A DNA stretch of 24,951 nucleotides from a virus: positions 1 through 24,951 of IMG/VR virus record IMGVR_UViG_3300026483_000035. One strand, written 5' to 3'. Of this stretch, positions 13,078 through 23,000 are shown one piece after another (position 1 is the first letter of the stretch; each line of letters begins with the position of its first letter). The translations under genes were made by a program, and so were the position numbers. Below the pieces are notes generated by a model. It saw only the letters and a list, made by a program, of their open reading frames with translations. It was not told the DNA's origin and did not search any database.

Positions 13078-13926
13078 ATGAGTAAAACTCTATCTTCTGT
13101 TGCTCAACAAGAGTTCGATTCTTTAGTTAAACACGCATACCAATCTGGTGGTAAATTGCGTGATTGCCTAACGTTACGAACTGATGTTGTTGGCGACATT
13201 TACAAATTCCGTCGCATGGGCAAAGGCCTTGCTAACCAAAAAGCAAGCCAAGCTGATGTTACACCTATGGACATTTCACACGCGTTAATTCCAGCTACTT
13301 TGGAAAACTGGTTAGCTCCAGAGTACACTGATATTTTTGACGCTGCTGAAGTAAACTTTGACGAGCAACAAGAGCTTGCAATGGTAATCGCTATGGCAAT
13401 GGGCCGTCGTGAAGACCAGTTAGCTATTGACGCTTTAGGTAGTATTCCTGCTGCCGCTGGTACAGCATTAAGCAACATTGCTGTTGGTGGTGCTGGCTTT
13501 ACTGTTGATAAAGTACGCGAAGCTGGTGCTGCTTTTGATGCTGAAGGTATGGGCATGGACGGTCGTTACATCGCTTTCACTGCAACACAGAAGCAACAAC
13601 TTCTAGGTTCAACTGAAGCTACAAGCTCTGACTACATGAACGTCAAAGCTTTAGTAAACGGCGACATTGACACTTTCTACGGTTTCAGATTCAAGTTAAT
13701 TGAAACTCGTGATGAGGGTGGTTTGCCGGGTGCTGGTTCTTCTGATGCTACTGCTTACGCTTTCCATCGTGATGCGTTAGGTATGGCTATCGGTATTGAC
13801 CAGAAAACAACTGTTGACTGGATCGCTGAGAAAACATCTTGGTTGGCCAACGGTATTCTAAAAGCTGGTGCTGTAGTTCGTGACGCTCGTGGCGTTGTTG
13901 AAATTCACACTGACGAAACTGCATAA
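13078..13926 (+). CDS. Major capsid protein
   Basis: A 282-aa protein starting at the ATG at 13078, with GGAG nine bases upstream; the frame is open further upstream but only into T-rich leader. It begins MSKTLSSVAQQEFDSLVKHAYQSGGKL, then VGDIYKFRRMGKGLANQKASQADVTPMD, a long central part including the DEQQELAMVIAMAMGRREDQLAIDAL helix (the long spine helix of HK97-fold shells), and ATAYAFHRDALGMAIGIDQKTTVDWIAEKTSWL near the C-terminus. This is the compact podovirus capsid type also seen in marine podoviruses. Of 13 arginines, 11 are CGT/CGC, unlike the AGA/AGG bias of neighbouring genes, consistent with strong translation. It forms the icosahedral shell with the scaffold. Confidence 0.88.
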   Translation: MSKTLSSVAQQEFDSLVKHAYQSGGKLRDCLTLRTDVVGDIYKFRRMGKGLANQKASQADVTPMDISHALIPATLENWLAPEYTDIFDAAEVNFDEQQELAMVIAMAMGRREDQLAIDALGSIPAAAGTALSNIAVGGAGFTVDKVREAGAAFDAEGMGMDGRYIAFTATQKQQLLGSTEATSSDYMNVKALVNGDIDTFYGFRFKLIETRDEGGLPGAGSSDATAYAFHRDALGMAIGIDQKTTVDWIAEKTSWLANGILKAGAVVRDARGVVEIHTDETA

Positions 13927-13937
13927 GGAGAATAATC

Positions 13938-14204
13938 ATGGCATTTAGTCGAGATGGTTTATACCAAGTAGGTCCGGGCGGTGGAAGTCCTCGCTTATGG
14001 GTTTACTCAAGCGAAGATCCAATCGCTGACGTTAATACTTCTGGTTACTTTAACGGCGCATCAAGTGAGCTTGGTGTTCGTGACGTAATCGTTGCTATTG
14101 ACACTGCGACACCTACAACTAACCTTGTAAACGTTCTTAGTAACGCTTCAGGTGTTGTTGATGTTTCTGACGGTACTGTTATCGCCGAAACAGATGGTGA
14201 CTAA
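13938..14204 (+). CDS. Small virion protein next to capsid (possible decoration)
   Basis: An 88-aa protein with AAGGAG before the ATG, 11 bases after the capsid stop. It begins MAFSRDGLYQVGPGGGSPRLWVYSSEDPIADVNTSGYFNGA and continues with beta-rich GVRDVIVAIDTATPTTNLVNVLSNASGVVDVSDG. Small proteins of this form (short, beta-rich, LWxYxTxDxIAxVNTxGYF) follow the capsid gene in many podoviruses and are considered virion components, perhaps decoration or fibre-like. It shares the favoured codon style of the capsid gene, so abundant synthesis is likely. The exact role is not known. Confidence 0.6.
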   Translation: MAFSRDGLYQVGPGGGSPRLWVYSSEDPIADVNTSGYFNGASSELGVRDVIVAIDTATPTTNLVNVLSNASGVVDVSDGTVIAETDGD

Positions 14205-14205
14205 T

Positions 14206-14260
14206 TAACAGTTCCCCGCTGTTATAGGGGTGGGGTTTCGGCCCTGCCCCGACTTTATTT
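14206..14260 (+). terminator. Tandem hairpins after the capsid unit
   Basis: Two adjacent hairpins fill the gap. The first pairs TAACAG (14206-14211) with CTGTTA (14219-14224). The second is a ten-pair stem between 14227-14236 and 14241-14250 with three G-U pairs, closed by a TTCG tetraloop. The trailing GACTTTATTT is only moderately T-rich, so termination may be partial. It would reduce readthrough from the capsid genes to the tail genes or protect the capsid mRNA 3' end. Confidence 0.6.
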
Positions 14261-14271
14261 AGGAGATTTCA

Positions 14272-14823
14272 ATGTCAACAGATGTTCAGGTCGCTAGTAA
14301 TGCTTTAGTAAGGATAGGTGCTAGTCCAATATCATCCTTTTCTGAAGGTGGAGCATCAGGCATTGCAGCTTCAAATCTATACGAGATAACTGTAAAGGCT
14401 GTACTCAGCGAGTATCCTTGGTCTTGCAGTAAAGCAAAAAGGCAACTGGCTAGATTAACAGCAGTTCCATTAAACGATTACCAATACGCGTTCCAAATAC
14501 CTTCTGGCACATTGAAGATCAACAGGGTATATGGCACGAGTAATTATAAGATATTTCAAGATGCAATTTACGCCGACACAAGCGAGATGTATGTTGATTA
14601 TCAATTCAGAGCAGGAGAAGAAACTTGGCCTGCCTACTTGCAGATACTTATGGAATATAAGTTGGCAAGCGAGTTCGCGCTTATTGTTACAAACAATGAA
14701 GAGCAGAACATGATTTACGATACCAAGTACGAAAGATATATTAAAAAAGCAAAATACCTAGATGCTCAGCAAGCTCCAAATGACGCAATAGAGTCTAATC
14801 CTTACAGGGATGTTCGTTCATGA
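14272..14823 (+). CDS. Tail tubular protein A-like (head-tail adaptor)
   Basis: A 183-aa protein with AGGAG before the ATG. It begins MSTDVQVASNALVRIGASPISSF, then VKAVLSEYPWSCSKAKRQLARL, LNDYQYAFQIPSGTLKINRVYG and YQFRAGEETWPAYLQILMEYKLASEFAL. The pattern (N-terminal ANxALxxIG, then PWxxAxxRxxLA, then YxYAYxLPxD, then LP..l..ala..lA..la) matches the T7 gp11 family of gatekeeper or tail tubular A proteins. It joins the portal to the nozzle. It overlaps the next gene (ATGA), which encodes its tail partner. Full length for the family. Confidence 0.85.
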   Translation: MSTDVQVASNALVRIGASPISSFSEGGASGIAASNLYEITVKAVLSEYPWSCSKAKRQLARLTAVPLNDYQYAFQIPSGTLKINRVYGTSNYKIFQDAIYADTSEMYVDYQFRAGEETWPAYLQILMEYKLASEFALIVTNNEEQNMIYDTKYERYIKKAKYLDAQQAPNDAIESNPYRDVRS

Positions 14824-16832
14824 AGTATTACCAGTATCAGTCTGCATTTAACTCAGGGGTATTAGACACTAGGATACTGGGCCGAGTTGATGTAAGCCAA
14901 TACTATAACGGCATGATAACTGGCAACAACGTTGTCTGTTTGCCGCAGGGCGGCGTGAAACGTAGACCCGGCCTAAAATATGTTGCTGATGGAGTTAGCT
15001 CAGAGGCTAGGGTAATTCCTTTTGTTTTTAATGTAGATCAAACTTACTTATTAGTGTTCAGAGAAAACGCTATTGATGTTTACAGGGACGATGTATTTAA
15101 GGCTACTGTAACGACAACATACGCAGCAGCCGATATACCTAACATCAGGTTTGCGCAGTCTGCCGATACGATGATTTTAGTTGATGAAAATTACGCGCCC
15201 AAGCTCTTCCAAAGAGACGGCAGTGATACGTCATGGCTGTTTAATGATCTAGCTTTTGTACAGAAGCCTTTGTATGATTTCAATGACGCATCTAGCCCCA
15301 CTGCTGTTGATGAGATACAGGTTATAACATTTAGCAGTGTTGTAACGGGAGCACCTATCAAGCTAACTCTTGAAGGTATAGACACTGACGAGTTTAGTTA
15401 TCAGGACAATGCTTCTGGTGCTGTTGACATGCAGAAAGCTTTGTTAGATTTACCTAATACGGGCAACTCTGGCGTGTCTGTGTCAAGGACCGCCAGTAAT
15501 CAGTTTACTGTTACTTTCTCAGGTGCTTCTGCTGATGCTTGGACACAGATGACTGGCCGAGTTACTAACGTGTCTGGTGGTAACATATCTGTATCTACGA
15601 CGCAAAACGGTACAAGCAGGTCAGAGGATGTATGGTCTAACACTAGAGGTTGGCCAAAAACAATAACATTCCATGAAGGTCGATTATGGTTTGGCGGCTC
15701 AACTCAAAAACCTATAACTATATGGGGCAGCAGGGTAAACGACTTGTTTAACTTTGACCCCGGCAAACTAAGAGACGATCAATCACTTGATGTAACTTTA
15801 GACGTTGATCAGTTTGATGAAATTAGAGCCATCTTCTCTAACCGCGACTTGCAAGTATTTACTTCTGGCGCTGAGTTCTATGTTAATGAGTCACCAATAA
15901 CTCCAAGCAATGTTGCATTTAAGAGACAAACTGGCTATGGTTCATCAAAAATACAACCTAAAGTAATTGATGGGGCAACAATATATGTTCAGCGAACAGG
16001 CAAGGCTCTTAGAGAGTTTGTATTTAGCTTTGCTGAAGAAGCATATCTATCACAAACAACGTCACTGTTATCGCCTTCAGTTCTTAATCAGCCTGTTGAC
16101 ATGGCTGTATCTGTAGGTACATCAAGCGAGGATGCCAACTACGTTTATATCGTAAACAACGACGGCACAATGGCAGTATTTAATACTCTTAGAGCACAAG
16201 AAGTAGCTGGCTGGACAACATGGGATACTGACGGTTTATTCCTTAATGTATGCAGGCTTGTCGATGATATTTATTTTGTTATAAAAAGAAACATAGACGG
16301 CGTAGATAAGTACTATGTAGAAAAGCTAGATAGCGACTCTGTAATGGACTCTTCTGTTAATTATGATAGCCCTGCGTCAGCAACACTAACTGGGCTAGGC
16401 CACCTAAACGGCAAAGAGTGCAGAGTACGGGCTGACGGTAATGTCTTATCTAACGCTACACCTAGTGGCGGAAGTATAACGTTATCAAGAGTGGCGGAAA
16501 ACTCTGCTGAGGTAGGATTGTTCTTCACGCCAACAGTCAAGACGATGCCCGTCGAAAAAGATGTTGGTGTAGGCTACGATTTAAGTTCCAATAAAAGAAT
16601 AGTTAAATGTAGTGCTTTTGTTCAAGACACAACAGCTTTGACTATAAATGGTAATATAGTCCCATTTAGGGCTTTTGGTGAGAACGTTTTGGACAACACT
16701 GTTCAACCATACACAGGCAAAAAAGACATGTATCTATTAGGCTGGACTAAAGAGGCTCAGGTAACACTGACGCAAGAAGTTCCTGCGCCTATGACGATAT
16801 TATCATTAACAATAGAGATGGAGTTAGCGTAA
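14820..16832 (+). CDS. Tail tubular protein B-like (nozzle)
   Basis: A 670-aa protein. The start, YYQYQSAFNSGVLDTRILGRVDVSQYYNG, and CLPQGGVKRRPGLKYV are the signature of T7 gp12-like nozzle proteins (F..G.ls..l.gR.D...Y..g.....n....p.GG...RpG..y). Later parts include IRFAQSADTMILVDENYAPKLF, PKTITFHEGRLWFGGSTQKP and IWGSRVNDLFNF, matching the beta-propeller-like repeats of this family. Six copies form the tail tip through which DNA leaves. The length is somewhat below that of T7 gp12. Its start overlaps the adaptor stop, and its stop overlaps the next gene (TAATG). Confidence 0.88.
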   Translation: MKYYQYQSAFNSGVLDTRILGRVDVSQYYNGMITGNNVVCLPQGGVKRRPGLKYVADGVSSEARVIPFVFNVDQTYLLVFRENAIDVYRDDVFKATVTTTYAAADIPNIRFAQSADTMILVDENYAPKLFQRDGSDTSWLFNDLAFVQKPLYDFNDASSPTAVDEIQVITFSSVVTGAPIKLTLEGIDTDEFSYQDNASGAVDMQKALLDLPNTGNSGVSVSRTASNQFTVTFSGASADAWTQMTGRVTNVSGGNISVSTTQNGTSRSEDVWSNTRGWPKTITFHEGRLWFGGSTQKPITIWGSRVNDLFNFDPGKLRDDQSLDVTLDVDQFDEIRAIFSNRDLQVFTSGAEFYVNESPITPSNVAFKRQTGYGSSKIQPKVIDGATIYVQRTGKALREFVFSFAEEAYLSQTTSLLSPSVLNQPVDMAVSVGTSSEDANYVYIVNNDGTMAVFNTLRAQEVAGWTTWDTDGLFLNVCRLVDDIYFVIKRNIDGVDKYYVEKLDSDSVMDSSVNYDSPASATLTGLGHLNGKECRVRADGNVLSNATPSGGSITLSRVAENSAEVGLFFTPTVKTMPVEKDVGVGYDLSSNKRIVKCSAFVQDTTALTINGNIVPFRAFGENVLDNTVQPYTGKKDMYLLGWTKEAQVTLTQEVPAPMTILSLTIEMELA

Positions 16833-17416
16833 TGGAGATACTAGCGACAACGTTTACAGTGGGTGGCGTTACGGTGTCAGTAGGTACAACTCTTGCTGTA
16901 GCTACGGCAGCATATTCATTGTCTCAATCAGCTAAGGCATCAGCTCAGCAGGAAGCGGCTATGGAGGCCGCAGAAGAAGGCGTTAAAGAGCAACAGTACA
17001 TTGAGAAGCTGAAGTCTAAAGAAGAGTCCAACATAAGACGAGAGAGGTTGCTAACGGCTCTTGCAGCTCAAACTGCTGGTGCAGGTGCGGCTGGCGTTAG
17101 AGGTACAACTGTAGAGGCTTTGCAGTTGAAGTCTATGGACGATTACCGCAGAGACCAATTACAGTCAGATGCTATCGGAGCATCTATTCAGAAAGGTTTT
17201 CAGAGACAAAGGGAAGCGTTTAAGTTTAGGGCTGAGTCTGCCAAGTATCAAGGTGTTGCAGATATGGCTATGACATTGGCTCAAACAGGGTTTTCTATGG
17301 GTAGTCCTGCTCAGAAGCCGGGCTTGGGTTCTACGCAAAATATAACAACATCTGCTGGCACTATAAGTCCGGGCACTACTTTTTCTTCTGGCAACGTTAG
17401 ATTCGATTACATATAG
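16832..17416 (+). CDS. Internal virion protein, small (gp14-like)
   Basis: A 194-aa protein at the position of the first internal core gene of T7-like phages. The N-terminus has a hydrophobic stretch (FTVGGVTVSVGTTLAVATAAYSLSQSA, about residues 8-34) that can cross a membrane. A helical, A/Q/E/K-rich part follows (SAKASAQQEAAMEAAEEGVKEQQ, ERLLTALAAQTAGAGAAGVRGTTVEAL), typical of the smallest ejection protein. The C-terminal 40 residues are S/T/G-rich. Such proteins are packed in the capsid and ejected to form a channel in the host outer membrane in T7. Assignment rests on order and composition, not on strong motif identity. Confidence 0.65.
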   Translation: MEILATTFTVGGVTVSVGTTLAVATAAYSLSQSAKASAQQEAAMEAAEEGVKEQQYIEKLKSKEESNIRRERLLTALAAQTAGAGAAGVRGTTVEALQLKSMDDYRRDQLQSDAIGASIQKGFQRQREAFKFRAESAKYQGVADMAMTLAQTGFSMGSPAQKPGLGSTQNITTSAGTISPGTTFSSGNVRFDYI

Positions 17417-17425
17417 GACACATAG

Positions 17426-20065
17426 ATGGAATATAAAGAAGAAGCTAACATAAGAAGCATCGGTAATCTTAGAGCTGCTGAAGCTGAAGCATTACAGACG
17501 AGCGCCGCTACTATACAGAAGTGGGCTAATCGTGGTGCCAGCGTGTACGAGAAACTGGTTACAGATAATGCGATTATGGAGGCTAACAAGGTTGATGTTA
17601 CTGCTCAAGCTCCAGAGTTAAAAAGCTCTTGGACAAAAGTTGGGCAAGTGTACAACGACATTGTGTTAGAAGGGCATAAGTCTGCTGCTATAAACCAGTT
17701 CAGAAGTCAGATAGACAAAGCAGAGATTGACTCAAACCTTGATGTTGAGGGTTTCCAGAAATCTCTTAGTACGATGAAAGGCAAGGCTTTAGAGCTGGCT
17801 GACCCATCAATCAGATCTTACCTTGCTAATGAGTTTGACAGCTATGCTGTTCCGCGCGTAGGTAAGAAGCAAATAGAAAAAGACTCGGCTGAGCTTGGTG
17901 TCGCCGTGTCCAATATACAGCAAAAAGTTCAAGCAGACATTAACACTGCTATGGAGGCAGTAGCTAATGGAGATGAAGAAGTACTAGCTAAAGCTGAAGA
18001 GTCAATCTATTCGGCGGCAGATCAGATAGGCCAGTACGATCCAGAAATGGCAGACAATTTTATCAAAAACTATCAAACAAAAAGACTGACAGCAGGATAT
18101 GTTGGCGGCTTTAGAGAGGCTTACGCTCAAGGGCGAGGCGATGCTTATATTGCGGAGATAGCGACTAAGGCTCAAAACATAACTACAGTTGACAAGAACG
18201 GCAACAAGACGACTGTTGGTCTTACAGATGATGTGGTTGAAAGTATAACTGAAAGACTCAAAGCAGAGAACACAATTCTTAATGCAAAAAAAGACGAAGA
18301 CAGGGTTAATCTGTTAAACCAAACATCTAGGCAAGTTATAGCCATTGAGTTACAAGCCGACAGAGTGCAGGAGGATTATGACGCATGGGAATCTAGTGTT
18401 GACTCTGCTTACAATGCTGGTCTTTTTGGTGATCTTTCTACTGCAAAGGGAGCGATGCAGGCGCGAAACAAATATAGATCTTTAATAGATAAACAAATGA
18501 CCGCCATTGAAAAGAAAGCTAAAGATGCGGGAGAAGAACTAAAGGAACAACGGGAAACTGATCAAAGCAATGCAAACATTACTAGCATTTTAAATGGCAC
18601 AATTGTTGTGGACGAAAACAATGTTCCAGTCAAGCCTTCGCAAGAAGATGTCGACGTCTATTTTGGTCAATCAGTGGAGCAGATAGATCAGCAACAACAG
18701 ATTGAGCTAGCTAAAAACTTGTTTACTAAAACGGGAAAATTCCCATCATTAACAACTAACATCCTAAGTAACAAGTTAGTTAATAAAAATCCTGCTGAGG
18801 CCGCTGAGACAGCCAAAATAATTACAGACCTAAGCAAAGGCCTTAACGGTTACGACGTAGTCAAGGGAGACCAGCTCGCTTATGCCTCACAAATAGTAGC
18901 CAACATAGAGGCCGGAGAGCCGCCTCAAAAAGCGATTGATTACGCAAGAAAATCTACAGTAAAAGATGATGCGGCCATCGACTATAGAGGCAAGCAATAC
19001 TCAAGCGACAAAACAGCCGACGACAATCGTGACTGGATTAAGGGTAACATGGATGGGGCGTTAATTGACGAGGCAATAATTACACAAAGGTTCGAGACAT
19101 TAGTTCGCAACCGTGTCGTCAATGATGGTGCAACTTTAGATTTCGCAAGAGATAACGCTTTACAGAAAATTAACTCAGAATATGCAGAGTTTAATGGCAA
19201 TGTTATGTATCAAGCTCCTAGTGCTGTTGCCGCCTACACATCCATTGACGGCACTGGTGACTGGGTACAAAAAGACTTTATGAAAGGGCTTTATGATTTA
19301 GGTCAAATTGATACTCCTACTGACGCTGCTGGGGCTAGAAACTTTATTCTAGTGCCGATACCCGGTGAGGATAATGAGTTTTTCCCTATAAGTGGTGCGC
19401 CAGTATATCAAATTATGAAGCTTACTGATGAGGGGCCGGTTTCTTTGGTGGCTGATTACGGCTACAGAGAGGATGGCACACCTAAAGGTGAGGGCTGGCT
19501 AGGCTTAATAGACTTGCCTAGTGGCAAAGTAATGTCTGAAGTTTCTGCCGGTTTTGAGATTAATGGTAGGGATGTCTTAATTCCGCTAATTGTTCCCGGA
19601 TTGAACGAGAAAGAGTTAGATGTTTTAGCTCAAGTTGCAGAAGGTGAAATGTCAGTAGGCAAACTCCCTAAAGACATTAAAGATAAAGCGATAGCACACG
19701 CTAGAGAGCAGATGCAAAAAGGCGAGTCTCCATTCAAAGACAGCAATGAAGCGGTAACATACAAACCATCACTGACATCTGAAATAAGACAAAGCCAATT
19801 TTTAAGCGCAGAGGCGAAAGAAAGAATTGATGAAAAAATTATACAAACACTCACTGATGTGATTGCAAAAGACAATGCTGGCAGTAAGGTTGGCCCGTTA
19901 GGCATAACTAATAAAGCAGGCATAGAGCAGGAAGCTGAATCAGAAGCAAGAAGAATGCTTAACGCTGGAGAGGTTTCTGAAGAAATGATTAAGCAAACAT
20001 TAACAAAGCAAGAGTATGAGCTATATGCGCTTGAGTCTGACAATCCGCTTCTAGGTACCCAATAA
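17426..20065 (+). CDS. Internal virion protein, middle (gp15-like ejection protein)
   Basis: An 879-aa protein, mostly predicted helical and acidic, in the position of T7 gp15. The first 450 residues are charged helices with no obvious motifs (NLRAAEAEALQTSAATIQKWANRG, ARNKYRSLIDKQM). From about residue 610 the style changes: DGTGDWVQKDFMKGL, PTDAAGARNFILVPIPGEDNEFFPISGAPVYQIMKLTDEGPV. At about 680-745 a module with DGTPKGEGWLG, SGKVMSEVSAGFEINGRDV and IPLIVPGLNEKELDVLA follows. That module recurs in internal or tail proteins of other phages. The protein is expected to be ejected and span the periplasm. It starts soon after the gp14-like gene and overlaps the next start (TAATG). Confidence 0.7.
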   Translation: MEYKEEANIRSIGNLRAAEAEALQTSAATIQKWANRGASVYEKLVTDNAIMEANKVDVTAQAPELKSSWTKVGQVYNDIVLEGHKSAAINQFRSQIDKAEIDSNLDVEGFQKSLSTMKGKALELADPSIRSYLANEFDSYAVPRVGKKQIEKDSAELGVAVSNIQQKVQADINTAMEAVANGDEEVLAKAEESIYSAADQIGQYDPEMADNFIKNYQTKRLTAGYVGGFREAYAQGRGDAYIAEIATKAQNITTVDKNGNKTTVGLTDDVVESITERLKAENTILNAKKDEDRVNLLNQTSRQVIAIELQADRVQEDYDAWESSVDSAYNAGLFGDLSTAKGAMQARNKYRSLIDKQMTAIEKKAKDAGEELKEQRETDQSNANITSILNGTIVVDENNVPVKPSQEDVDVYFGQSVEQIDQQQQIELAKNLFTKTGKFPSLTTNILSNKLVNKNPAEAAETAKIITDLSKGLNGYDVVKGDQLAYASQIVANIEAGEPPQKAIDYARKSTVKDDAAIDYRGKQYSSDKTADDNRDWIKGNMDGALIDEAIITQRFETLVRNRVVNDGATLDFARDNALQKINSEYAEFNGNVMYQAPSAVAAYTSIDGTGDWVQKDFMKGLYDLGQIDTPTDAAGARNFILVPIPGEDNEFFPISGAPVYQIMKLTDEGPVSLVADYGYREDGTPKGEGWLGLIDLPSGKVMSEVSAGFEINGRDVLIPLIVPGLNEKELDVLAQVAEGEMSVGKLPKDIKDKAIAHAREQMQKGESPFKDSNEAVTYKPSLTSEIRQSQFLSAEAKERIDEKIIQTLTDVIAKDNAGSKVGPLGITNKAGIEQEAESEARRMLNAGEVSEEMIKQTLTKQEYELYALESDNPLLGTQ

Positions 20066-23000
20066 TGCCTATCGTTACAAAAAATAATAAGCAAGTTCCA
20101 AAGGTAGCGGATCTACCTTTTGCTAAGGGCGGCCCTGACTTTGCCACAGTTGTGGGAGCGTCTATTAGGCAAGACACAACACTAGGAAACTTTTTTTCTA
20201 AGAATACAGGTCTTGGTGAAGGGGAAAGGGATGAGGGTTATAACGCATTTAAGGAGATGACTAAGGCTGAGGCTGAGAATGACTCTTTTAGAAAGCGAGC
20301 AATAACAGGCACAAACAATGTCACTGAGCTTAACCTTCTTAGAGAAAACTTTGCAATGGAGCAAAGAGACAGAGAGATATTAAATGCCAGCCCCGGTTAT
20401 GCCTTTACTGCGACATTAATATCACAAACATTGCTGGAGCCAATAAACCTTGTCCCAATACTGGGAGCAAGCAAGGTCTTGCGGGCTGCTAACATTGGAA
20501 AGTCATACCTAAAAGGTGCTGGTGTTATAGCCGGGCTGGAGGCTGGGGTTATCGGTGCTCAGGAATCAATCTTGCTAAACCAGCAAATAACTAGGACTGG
20601 TCAAGAAGCAGCGTTAAATGTTGCTGCTGGTGGATTACTTGGTGGCGTTCTTGGTATTCCTTTTGCGAGGGCGCATGTTAAACAAGTAGAGAGGTTTGAG
20701 AAAGAGCTTACTGACACAATGAATTTTCATGAGAAAGGTGAGCTAAGCATACTGAGCACGGACCAGATAAAGGATGCCGGTGCAGCAGAGACAAGAATAG
20801 TAACCGATCCAACACAAACATTCGCTAGTGGTGGCGAGGTAAAAGGCAAGGTTGTTAAATGGATATTGAGTAAGATGCCTTTTGATCCATACTCAAGAAC
20901 AGCCGTATCAGAATCAAAATCCGTAAGAAAGTTACAGCAAGAGTTAGTTGATAGTATTCTTGAGGTTGATGGCGGAAGCGTCATATCAGTAGAAAATAAA
21001 ATACAACAATATAACGTCTTGTTCTTTAATGCAGCAAAAGCACATAAGGACATTTACACTCAGTACCTTGAGCGTGAAGGCAAGGGGCTATCTGACAGAA
21101 TACTTGGTGAGAGAGAGTTTGACGAGCTGGTAGGTAGAGCTGTATCTCAAGGCTCAGATGATGACCTTATCGAGAAAGCAGCAAGCGCATGGAGACAGCA
21201 ATTCTATGAGCCATTAAAAAAGGCTGGCATAAAGGCTGAGCTTCTGGACGAAGATGTAATAACTGAAACATCTAAGTATTACCGCAACAGAGTTTACAAT
21301 GTTGAAGCTATAATGGGTCAAACAAATGCTGCCGGCGAAACGTTTACTGATGTTGTAACTAAATTCTTGCAGGCTGAGAACGACAAGAAGTTAAATTACC
21401 AATCTCAACTTGCTCTTGTTGTCGATGAGGCAGAGGGCGTGACCAAGGCCTTAGAGTCAAACCAAAAAACCTTAGACTCAAAGACGGCTAAACTGAAGAA
21501 AGCTGAAGGTGACTTACAGCGGCTACGCAATGAAAATGAATCCCAATACAATAGAGCAATAGAGCTTAGAAAACAAAGACAGGGTGATGTTCCCAAGCTA
21601 GAGGCAGAGAAGGTCAAAATAAAAGGTCAAATAGAGACGCTTCGGGCTGAACAACAGAAGACCAGAAAACGAGGTGGCATCAAGCCGCTGCAAGATAAGC
21701 TAAAAGAAATAAATAGAAAGCTCACCGAGGAAAAGAAAAAGCTAAGAGGTACAGAGAAAGGCAAGAAGGGGCAGCAACGTGAAGCAGGTAGCTTTAATGT
21801 TAAAACTAGAAACCAGTTAAACGCAGCAGCAGATAAAGTTAGCGGCCTAAAAGCCGAAATAGAAAAGCTGGAGATTGACTTGCAAGCTAGAGTTGATAGA
21901 GAGGCTTCTCTTAACTTTAAGATTGATGAAGTTATAGCTGCGTTACCGTCTAAGATTGGTAATCAGATCAGAGGTCAGCTCAAGACTAGAGACGGTGCTA
22001 CTCCAAAGGAAAGGAAAAAAGCTATCAAGGCTATACTTGATGCCAAGTACGGCGACTTTGACGACCTTGAGTTTCAGGCTAGGGCTGAAGAAATAAAAAA
22101 CAGAATCATATCTAGCCCTGACGCAACGCTTGAATACTCTGACAAAAGCAGACTTGGAGATGGGTTTGATCCTAAACCTGAGAACAGAGGCAAGTCAGCA
22201 CCATTCAGAGCTAGAACGTTCACGATACCTGACGAGCTAATTCAGGACTTCTTAGAGAATGACATTAACTTGTTAGCTCAAAGACATCTAATGAATATGG
22301 CCCCTGACATTGAGATCAAAGCTCAATTCGGTTCTCTTGACTTAGAAGACCAGTTCAGAGCAATCAATGATGACTATGCGATCTTAATCAAAAATGCACC
22401 TAATGAGAAAGCAAGGGCTAAGCTGGAAAAATCTAAAGCCAAAGACCTTCGGGACCTAAAAGCTATGGTTGACCGTATGCGTAATGTGCATGGCAACTTT
22501 GACCCTAACAATATGTGGCATAGAGTAGGCAAGGCATCGAGAGATCTAAACTACATGAGGCTAATGGGTGGCGTTGTTGCGTCATCTGTCCCTGACCTTG
22601 CAAGAATAATCATGTCAAATGGGTTAGGCAAGGCGTTTGGCAATGCTGACAAGTTTGCTTATGCAATGGAAAAAAACAAACCGTTACTAGGAGAAATCCA
22701 ATCTTACGGTATAGCTATAGACTCACTTATTAATGGTAGAGGCAGCCTGATTGCTGACATACAAGATGTTACTAGGGGCGGTACTAAGTTTGAAAGAGCA
22801 CTAAGTACTGGGGCTAGAAAGTTCTCCAACATTAACTTAATGAATCAATGGACTACTGCGGTTAAATTTGTCCAAGCCATATCTATGCAGTCAAGATTAG
22901 CAGATGACTTAGTAGCAGGCGGAATACCTAAAGAGCTGAAAAGACTTGGTATCAATGACGAGCAAGCAAAAAGAATAGGCTCATTAATCAAAGAGCATGG

